Source: Pseudomonas tolaasii NCPPB 2192
Lineage (GTDB): Bacteria; Pseudomonadota; Gammaproteobacteria; Pseudomonadales; Pseudomonadaceae
Reading direction: 5' to 3'
Length of the DNA stretch: 64,000 nt
Assembly: GCF_002813445.1 (NCBI RefSeq)
Contig: NZ_PHHD01000001.1
Span: 4,278,001 to 4,342,000, forward strand
The notes beneath the pieces were generated by a model. It was not told the origin of the DNA, did not search any database, and saw nothing but the letters and a program-made list of their open reading frames with translations. A program made the translations under genes and the position numbers. Below are positions 58,450 to 64,000 of this stretch, piece after piece; the first letter of the stretch is position 1, and the number at the start of each line of letters is the position of its first letter.

Positions 58450-59769
58450 GTGAAATTCAGCCTGCCGAAAATCGCCACCGCCCCGTTTTGCCCGCCCGAA
58501 GTGGCCGGCTCCGTGCTCGTTGATCCCAAAGCCTCGTTCTTCAAACGTGCGCTGATGTTCGCCGGGCCAGGCCTGCTGATTTCCATCGGCTATATGGACC
58601 CGGGCAACTGGGCCACGGCCATCGAAGCCGGGTCGCGTTACGGCTACAGCCTGTTATTCGTGGTATTGCTGGCCAGCCTGGCGGGCATGGCGGTGCAGTG
58701 TCTGTGCTCGCGGCTGGGCATCGCCACCGGCAAAGACCTCGCGCAACTGTGCCGCGAGCGCTACAGCAAACGATCTTCGCGCACCCAATGGGTATTGGCG
58801 GAAATCTCCATCATCGCCACCGACCTTGCCGAAGTGCTCGGTTGCGCCCTGGCGTTTCACCTGTTGCTCGGCGTGTCGCTGACCACCGGCATCGTGATTA
58901 CTGCCTTCGACACGTTGCTGATCCTGGCCCTGCAAAACCGGGGCTTCCGCCGCCTTGAAGCGATCATGCTGGCGCTGGTGGCGACCATTGGCGTGTGTTT
59001 CTTTATCGAGCTGGTGCTGATCAAACCGTACTGGCCGGACGTGTTCAGCGGCTTTGCGCCATCGTTATCGGCAATCAGCGACGCCGCGCCGTTGTACCTG
59101 GCCATCGGCATCCTCGGCGCCACGGTCATGCCTCACAACCTCTACCTGCACACCTCCATTGTGCAGACCCGCATGATCGGGAAGGATCTGGCCAGCAAGC
59201 AGGACGCGGTCAAACTGGCGCGCATCGACACTATCGGCTCGCTGTCCCTGGCACTGCTGGTCAACGCAGCGATCCTGGTGTTGGCTGCCGCGGCGTTTTA
59301 CAAGACCGGCCACACCGACGTCGTCGAGATCCAGGACGCCTACCACCTGCTTGACCCTCTGGTGGGCGGCGCCTTCGCCAGCATCCTGTTCGGTATAGCC
59401 CTGCTGGCTTCCGGACAGAGTTCGACCTTTACCGGCACCATCGCCGGGCAAGTGATCATGGAGGGTTACCTCAACCTGCGAATTCCCTGCTGGCAGCGGC
59501 GCCTGATTACCCGCGGGCTGGCGCTGATTCCGGCGTTTCTCGGCGTTTGGCTGATGGGCGACGATGCCATCGGCAAACTGCTGATTCTCAGCCAGGTGGT
59601 CCTCAGCCTGCAGTTGCCGTTTGCGCTGTACCCGTTGATTCGCATGACAGGCGACAAACAGTTGATGGGGCCATTCGTGAACCGCTTGCCCACGCGTTTG
59701 CTGGCGTGGTTTTTGTTTGCGGTGATCAGCGGAGCGAATGCCTGGTTGATCGGGCAATGGTTGTTTTAG
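58450..59769 (+). CDS. mntH: NRAMP-type Mn2+/H+ symporter
   Basis: A 439-residue NRAMP transporter. Helix 1 carries the metal-binding DPGNW (Asp50, Asn53), and helix 6 carries MPHNLYLHTS with the Met and His ligands. There are eleven helices. It imports Mn2+ or Fe2+ with protons. The start is a GTG at 58450; an earlier in-frame ATG at 58426 would add the short CVCLGYR leader. It lies 40 bases after the hydrolase gene. A second manganese or iron-specific regulator site was not recognised. Confidence 0.92.
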   Translation: MKFSLPKIATAPFCPPEVAGSVLVDPKASFFKRALMFAGPGLLISIGYMDPGNWATAIEAGSRYGYSLLFVVLLASLAGMAVQCLCSRLGIATGKDLAQLCRERYSKRSSRTQWVLAEISIIATDLAEVLGCALAFHLLLGVSLTTGIVITAFDTLLILALQNRGFRRLEAIMLALVATIGVCFFIELVLIKPYWPDVFSGFAPSLSAISDAAPLYLAIGILGATVMPHNLYLHTSIVQTRMIGKDLASKQDAVKLARIDTIGSLSLALLVNAAILVLAAAAFYKTGHTDVVEIQDAYHLLDPLVGGAFASILFGIALLASGQSSTFTGTIAGQVIMEGYLNLRIPCWQRRLITRGLALIPAFLGVWLMGDDAIGKLLILSQVVLSLQLPFALYPLIRMTGDKQLMGPFVNRLPTRLLAWFLFAVISGANAWLIGQWLF

Positions 59770-59957
59770 TCAGAAGCCAAATACCGCCCCGCGATGTACT
59801 GCATGCCCTCGAAGGTACTGAGCATGTCGCCGGGTAGCGGATGGTCGAATCCGTCAGGAATAAATAGCTTTCCCTTCATCGCGCCAATGCGCTGAACAGA
59901 ATGTTTTTCCAGAGTTGCACCGTTGGCAGGTTCACACCCATCTGCGGTGATCGTCAC
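59766..59957 (-). CDS. Small ORF with a Phd-antitoxin-like tail, possible remnant
   Basis: A 63-residue reading from a GTG. Its second half, IGAMKGKLFIPDGFDHPL and the following GDMLSTFEG, resembles the C-terminal toxin-binding tail of Phd/YefM-type antitoxins. The N-terminal DNA-binding half is not recognisable: the frame stays open upstream to about 60118 but lacks an ATG and reads unlike Phd. No toxin gene follows; the ORF ends at mntH. I treat it as a probable decayed antitoxin. Confidence 0.35.
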   Translation of the reverse strand: MTITADGCEPANGATLEKHSVQRIGAMKGKLFIPDGFDHPLPGDMLSTFEGMQYIAGRYLASD

Positions 59958-60172
59958 GGTTTGTTCCGAAGTCGTTTGTTGGGCCTTTGTCGATTCCGGC
60001 GAAATAGTATTATCAAGTATTTTGCATCCATGGCATTTCTCCGAGAAGTCAGTGGTGAAAGCCTGTCGCAGTGACGCCGTCCTGGAATAGTGGCCCGCAA
60101 AATCAGAACGAGCCTACTTACTCGCAGAGGAAACTTCCTCATGAAACAGAAGTTCTGTTCGATCCATTACGC

Positions 60173-61105
60173 TTACCTGTCCCAATAAGGCACCACCCCG
60201 AAGCACTCCGCAAAGTAGTCAATCACCGTACGCACCTTCAGCGACAAGCGCCGGCTGCCCGGCCATAACGCCGCTATCTGCTGGGGTTCCAGCGTGGTCG
60301 CCACCTCATATTCGGTCAGCACCGCCTGCAAGGTTCCAGCGCGCAAGCCCTCGCCAATCAGCCACGAAGGAAACACCACCAGGCCCAGGCCCTGCTCGGC
60401 GGCGTGGGTGAGGGTGTCGGCGTGGTTGCCGGTGATGGGGCCCTTGACGCTGTAGGGCGTCCAGTCGCTGCCATCACGGCGGAAGAACCAACGCTGCTGG
60501 CCGGTGATGCCCTTGTAGGCCAGGCATTGGTGGTTAACCAGCTCGTCAGGATGGCTGGGCGTGCCATGCCGCGCCAGGTAGGCGGGGCTGGCGGCGATGC
60601 GAAAGCGCTGGGGCGCGAAAATGCGTGCTTGCATGCCGGAGTCGTTGAGCACACCGATGCGAAACAGCAAGTCGGTACCGTCTTGAAGCGGGTCGACATA
60701 GGTGTCGGTCTGCTGGATATCCAGCTGCAATTTCGGGTAGCGGCGGCACAACTCGCCGAGCCAGGGGGAAAGATGCCGCTGGCCAAATACCATCGGCGCG
60801 TTGATGCGCACCAGGCCGCTGGGTTCGGCTTCCTGTTCCTGCAAGGCCTGGCTGGCGCTTTCCAATTGTTCCAGCATCAAGCGTGCGTGATGTCCGAGCA
60901 GGCGCCCGGCTTCGGTCGGGCTGACCGCTCGGGTATGGCGATAGAGCAACTGTTGGCCGAGCGCCTGTTCCATCAGCTGGATTTGCCGGGAAATGGAGGA
61001 GGGCGCAAGGCTCTCTCGCCGCGCAACTTCAGAAAAACTGCCGTGGTCGAGCACGGCGACGAACAGGCGCAAAGCCTTGAAACTCAGCTCATTCAAACCC
61101 TGCAT
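60173..61105 (-). CDS. LysR-family transcriptional regulator
   Basis: A 310-residue LysR regulator starting MQGLNELSFKALRLFVAVLD. HTH in the HGSFSEVARRESLAPSSISR stretch, effector domain from about residue 92 (GLVRINAPMVFGQRHL). The longer frame to 61255 is rejected because it adds 50 residues of non-LysR sequence. It is divergent from the YdcZ-type pair (61223-62171), its likely targets, with 117 bases between them. Confidence 0.9.
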   Translation of the reverse strand: MQGLNELSFKALRLFVAVLDHGSFSEVARRESLAPSSISRQIQLMEQALGQQLLYRHTRAVSPTEAGRLLGHHARLMLEQLESASQALQEQEAEPSGLVRINAPMVFGQRHLSPWLGELCRRYPKLQLDIQQTDTYVDPLQDGTDLLFRIGVLNDSGMQARIFAPQRFRIAASPAYLARHGTPSHPDELVNHQCLAYKGITGQQRWFFRRDGSDWTPYSVKGPITGNHADTLTHAAEQGLGLVVFPSWLIGEGLRAGTLQAVLTEYEVATTLEPQQIAALWPGSRRLSLKVRTVIDYFAECFGVVPYWDR

Positions 61106-61222
61106 GGTGGCTCCGTGCTGTGCGTGTTGCGCAAAGGTGTTATCCGCATGCTCCCATTTATCGCACAGGACGGCCACCGGATAATGCGCGCCATGTTTCC
61201 TTTCTTGATGCGCAGGTGATGT

Positions 61223-61711
61223 ATGCAGGCAAATTCCATCGAGGGTGTGGCGCAAGCCACGCCAAAGAAAAACCTACTCCGGTTGCTGTTGCTGCCACTG
61301 GTGATCCTGGCGGGCATGGGCCTGTCGGTGGAGGCCGGGTTGCTCGGGCCGTTGGGCGTGCAGGTGGGCCACCTGTGGGCGACCTTGAGCATTTTCGGCG
61401 TGGGCACGGCCATCCTGTTTTTGCTGCTGTTGTTCAGCGGCCCGCAAAAGGGCCCGGCGCTGACCGATTTGCCGCGCTGGCAATTGATCGGCGGCTTTCT
61501 GGGGCCGATGTATGTGGTGGTGCTGACCCTGGCCACGCCGCATATCGGCATTGCCATGACCATGATCGCAATACTGTCGGGGCAGGTCGGCAAGAGTGTG
61601 CTGATCGACCATTTCGGCTGGTTCGGCACTGCGCGCAAGCGGGTCAATGGCGAGCGCTGGGTTGCGTTGGCGCTGATTGTGGCGGCACTTGTTCTGATTG
61701 CGAGAGGGTAA
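61223..61711 (+). CDS. YdcZ-type small membrane transporter (DUF606), first of a pair
   Basis: A 162-residue membrane protein with about five helices (LLLLPLVILAGMGLSVEAGL and others). LPRWQLIGGFLGPMYVVVLTLATPHIG is the DUF606/YdcZ hallmark of the DMT superfamily. Members work as half-size transporters and often as pairs. A four-base gap leads to the second partner. Confidence 0.85.
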   Translation: MQANSIEGVAQATPKKNLLRLLLLPLVILAGMGLSVEAGLLGPLGVQVGHLWATLSIFGVGTAILFLLLLFSGPQKGPALTDLPRWQLIGGFLGPMYVVVLTLATPHIGIAMTMIAILSGQVGKSVLIDHFGWFGTARKRVNGERWVALALIVAALVLIARG

Positions 61712-61715
61712 GACG

Positions 61716-62171
61716 ATGAATCTGATGCTGTTATTGGTGCTGGTAATCGTCGCTGGCGCGGTGCTGAGCGTACAGGCCGCCATCAACGGCCGCCTGGGCC
61801 AGGCGGTGGGTGTGTTGCGCAGCAGCTTGCTGACTTTTGCGGTGGGGGCAATCACCACCGCCTTGCTGATTTTCTTCTTCGAACCCGCTCAGGCCGTCAG
61901 CCTGCTGGACGTGCCGAAATGGCAACTGACCGGCGCACTGTTCGGCGTGGTGTACATGATGGTGATGGTCGGCGCGGTACCGGTGGTAGGCACCGCGGTC
62001 GCGACGGTGGCGGTGATCGTCGGTCAATTGGGTATGGGCATGTTGATCGACAATTTCGGCTGGCTCGGTAACCCGGCCATCGAGCTGTCCGCCAGCCGCA
62101 TCGTGGCCATGTTGCTGTTGGCCCTGGCGCTGGTGTTCATGTACCGCAGCAACAGCCGCCTGGCCGATTAA
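61716..62171 (+). CDS. YdcZ-type small membrane transporter (DUF606), second of a pair
   Basis: A 151-residue homologue of the preceding protein with the same VPKWQLTGALFGVVYMMVMV and GQLGMGMLIDNFGWLG segments. It begins VLVIVAGAVLSVQAAINGRLG, the canonical DUF606 start. GAGAGGG before the ATG supports the start. The two probably form a heterodimer, one subunit with each topology; the substrate is unknown. Confidence 0.87.
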   Translation: MNLMLLLVLVIVAGAVLSVQAAINGRLGQAVGVLRSSLLTFAVGAITTALLIFFFEPAQAVSLLDVPKWQLTGALFGVVYMMVMVGAVPVVGTAVATVAVIVGQLGMGMLIDNFGWLGNPAIELSASRIVAMLLLALALVFMYRSNSRLAD

Positions 62172-62260
62172 CCCAAGTGAACCCCGGAACCTCTCCTATA
62201 GTCACTGCTTAAGGTGTGGCGCTCGCCGCATCTGGACGACCATGAAAAAGGAGTCTGACC

Positions 62261-62431
62261 ATGGCTGATAAAACCTGTGCCTGCCCCCACTGCAAATGCG
62301 TGCTGGGCAAAGATGCGGTGATGAAGGACGGTAAAGGCTATTGCTGCAAAGGCTGCGCCGAGCACCATGCCCATGGCGAGCCGTGCGCTTCGGCGACGGG
62401 CTGCGAGTGCACCAAGTCCGCCCACGGTTAA
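62261..62431 (+). CDS. Bacterial metallothionein
   Basis: A 56-residue protein with ten Cys and several His (MADKTCACPHCKCVLGKD, GYCCKGCAEHHAHGEPC, TGCECTKSAHG). The CxCxxCxC start and YCCxxCAxxH core are those of BmtA/SmtA and the Pseudomonas metallothioneins, which bind Zn or Cd. AAGGAG eight bases before the ATG is strong. Too short to be found by length alone. It lies just upstream of an AraC gene. Confidence 0.92.
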   Translation: MADKTCACPHCKCVLGKDAVMKDGKGYCCKGCAEHHAHGEPCASATGCECTKSAHG

Positions 62432-62495
62432 ATCGCAAAAAACGCTCGGAATGTGGGGTAGCGGTCATTACCATGGCCGCTCACCCTTGATCGAC

Positions 62496-63269
62496 ATGCC
62501 CTTCATGGCCCTCGCCGCGCCCCCCGACCTCACTGATCACGCCATACCCGTGCAGCCCCTTGCGCGCACTTACCCGCGTGGCTTGTATGTGGAACCCCAC
62601 AGCCACGAATGGGGCCAGTTGCTCTACGCCATGAGCGGGGTGATGTGGGTCGAAACGCCCCGCGAAGCCCTGGTTGTACCGCCCCAGCGTGCGGTGTGGC
62701 TGCCGCCTGGCGTGGAGCACGGCATTCGGGTGGTCTCGGATTTGCAGATGCGCAATATCTACCTGCGCCCGGCACTGGCGGGCACGCTCGACGCGCAGGT
62801 ACAGGTGATTGAAGTGGGCGGCCTGCTGCGTGAACTCATCGTCACGCTGGTCGACCAAGGTGATAACGGCGACCCGGCCTATTACGACGCCGTGGTCAGC
62901 CTGGCGCTGCTGGAGCTGCAACGGGCGCGACGCTCGAAGATTCGCATCGCCATGCCTTTAGACGCTGACCGCCGGCTGATCAATGCGTGCCACGCGGTGA
63001 TGGCCGCACCTTCTCTGGAAATCTCTTTTGAACAACACGCTGAAGCGGCCGGGGCCAGTGTGCGTACCCTCGCGCGGTTGTTCCAGAATCACCTGGGCAT
63101 GGGCTTCGCGCATTGGCGGCGGCAGGTGCAACTGGCCACGGCAGTGGCGGAGCTGATTCAGGGCCAGTCGGTGAGCGGGGTTGCACGGTCGCTGGGGTAT
63201 TCGCCCAGCAGTTTCAGCGACATGTTCCGCCGTGAACTGGGCGTGGCGCCGTCGCAATACGCAGGCTGA
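62496..63269 (+). CDS. AraC-family regulator with cupin sensor
   Basis: A 257-residue AraC protein. Cupin part with YVEPHSHEWGQLLYAMSGV and VVPPQRAVWLPPGVEHGI, C-terminal double HTH with LARLFQNHLGMGFAHWRR and LGYSPSSFSDMFRRELGV. The ATG at 62496 gives MPFMALAAPPDL; an ATG at 62505 is also possible. Related in design to 56001-56774. It lies 64 bases after the metallothionein gene on the same strand; what it regulates is not shown, perhaps the downstream XapX and oxidoreductase genes. Confidence 0.88.
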   Translation: MPFMALAAPPDLTDHAIPVQPLARTYPRGLYVEPHSHEWGQLLYAMSGVMWVETPREALVVPPQRAVWLPPGVEHGIRVVSDLQMRNIYLRPALAGTLDAQVQVIEVGGLLRELIVTLVDQGDNGDPAYYDAVVSLALLELQRARRSKIRIAMPLDADRRLINACHAVMAAPSLEISFEQHAEAAGASVRTLARLFQNHLGMGFAHWRRQVQLATAVAELIQGQSVSGVARSLGYSPSSFSDMFRRELGVAPSQYAG

Positions 63270-63359
63270 CGGTTTGGCCGAAATTCTGAAGTACTTGGCC
63301 GATGCTTCAGGAAAGCGCTCTCTACACTGAGCCCATCGACCCACAAGGCGCCGCTCAGC

Positions 63360-63533
63360 ATGAACTATTTGATCTCCCTCGCCATCGGCCTGTTTGTCGG
63401 CGTGATCTACGGCGCCCTGGACTTTCGTTCGCCAGCACCACCGGCCATCGCCCTGGTCGGCCTGATGGGCATGTTGCTCGGCGAACAACTCTGGCCCCTG
63501 GGCCGACAGCTGGTCAGTGGCTGGTTGTCCTGA
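63360..63533 (+). CDS. XapX-domain (DUF1427) small membrane protein
   Basis: A 57-residue protein, MNYLISLAIGLFVGVIYGAL, then RSPAPPAIALVGLMGMLLGEQ. This is the XapX/DUF1427 pattern: two helices with a conserved GxxYGxLxxRSPAPPxIALxGLxGxLxGE core. Function unknown. It lies 30 bases before the oxidoreductase gene and probably shares its transcript. Confidence 0.9.
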   Translation: MNYLISLAIGLFVGVIYGALDFRSPAPPAIALVGLMGMLLGEQLWPLGRQLVSGWLS

Positions 63534-63563
63534 TTCCTTTCTTCCCTTTATTGGATATCTGCC

Positions 63564-64000
63564 ATGAAAGCTCTGCAATTTTCCGCCACTGGCGACCTCA
63601 CCGCATTGCGCTACACCGATGTTGCCACCCCCGTTCCGGCGGACGGTGAAGTGCTGGTGCAGGTCAAGGCCGCGGGCTTGAACCCCAGCGACGTGAAAAA
63701 CGTACTCGGGCGTTTTCCCTACACCACATTGCCACGTATTCCCGGTCGTGACTTCGCCGGGGTGGTGGTGGAGGGGCCGCAGGAATGGCTGGGCCAGGAC
63801 GTGTGGGGCACCGGTCGCGATATCGGCTTTTTTGCCGACGGCTCCCACGCGCAGTTCCTGACCGTGTCGGCTAAAGGCGTGGCGCACAAGCCCACCCACC
63901 TGAGTTTCGCCCAGGCCGCCAGTCTCGGCGTGCCGTACACCACCGCCTGGGACGCGCTGGAGCGCAGCGGCGTGGGCAAAGGCACGCGTTTGCTGGTGAT
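63564..64000 (+). CDS. Zinc-type alcohol dehydrogenase/quinone oxidoreductase (MDR family), 3' end outside window
   Basis: The frame opens at an ATG (63564), MKALQFSATGDLTALRYTDV, and runs to the window edge: at least 145 residues. It has the GroES-like catalytic half with VKAAGLNPSDVKNVLGRF, and PRIPGRDFAGVVVEGP. The Cys and His zinc ligands of true alcohol dehydrogenases are not seen in the visible part, which fits the quinone-oxidoreductase (QOR) type of NADPH-dependent MDR. The nucleotide-binding half lies outside the window. Confidence 0.85.
   Translation, partial: MKALQFSATGDLTALRYTDVATPVPADGEVLVQVKAAGLNPSDVKNVLGRFPYTTLPRIPGRDFAGVVVEGPQEWLGQDVWGTGRDIGFFADGSHAQFLTVSAKGVAHKPTHLSFAQAASLGVPYTTAWDALERSGVGKGTRLLV

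Overview
The window looks like a chromosomal segment of a Pseudomonas of the fluorescens group. It is GC rich, with REPIN-type extragenic palindromes built from GTGGGAGC..GGCTTGCCTGCGAT and GTGGCGAGCGGGCTTGCC arms. It also carries a PQQ glucose dehydrogenase with an OprB porin, an aerobic cobalamin gene with a B12-controlled CbtAB transporter, an agu2-like agmatine operon, and many small LysR and AraC regulators. No tRNA, rRNA, CRISPR array, insertion sequence or prophage was recognised. The species call is inference; no search was run. || Layout. 1-2630: end of an ebo/EDB-type operon on the minus strand (a UbiA-like EboC cut by the window edge, and an EboD with an extra DedA/VTT membrane domain). 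3025-8776: a secreted C39-like protein, AraC/SDR and LysR/mmsA divergent pairs. 8799-10858: a tandem duplication of a module made of a REPIN, a small DUF6124/DUF3077-like gene and a structured leader that looks like a C4-type antisense RNA, followed by an orphan Imm11 immunity gene. 10915-14647: gcd and oprB. 14839-19715: Bug-type binding protein, bestrophin, Fic toxin with candidate antitoxin, SRAP protein, GST and Mug. 19712-24942: LysR plus agu2ABCA'. 24939-32332: MarR plus a permease-MFP-OMF efflux operon and YghU. 32467-34527: YbjN, LysR and DUF4865. 34532-37775: B12-riboswitch-controlled cbtBA, a histidine phosphatase, cobF and an esterase. 37908-40343: periplasmic protein and CPA2 antiporter. 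40647-53321: a 4,224-residue autotransporter. 53666-64000: regulators, RidA, EamA, a hydrolase-YaaW fusion, mntH, paired YdcZ transporters, metallothionein, XapX and the start of an MDR oxidoreductase. || The most unusual structure is the duplicated module at 8.8-10.2 kb. Each copy has a roughly 75-nt hairpin RNA whose variable guide is complementary to two flanking target sites, one of which touches the ribosome binding site of the gene. Between the copies the guide and both targets have changed together, so complementarity is kept while specificity differs. This is the layout known for phage P1 C4 RNA and phage P4 CI RNA. The protein of copy 2 has lost its frame through one missing base, but its RNA parts stay intact. 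|| Other themes are metal and cofactor handling (CbtAB, CobF, MntH, metallothionein), polyamine use with cytoplasmic and Tat-exported agmatine deiminases, and cell-surface or interbacterial functions (giant autotransporter, Imm11, Fic, ebo).
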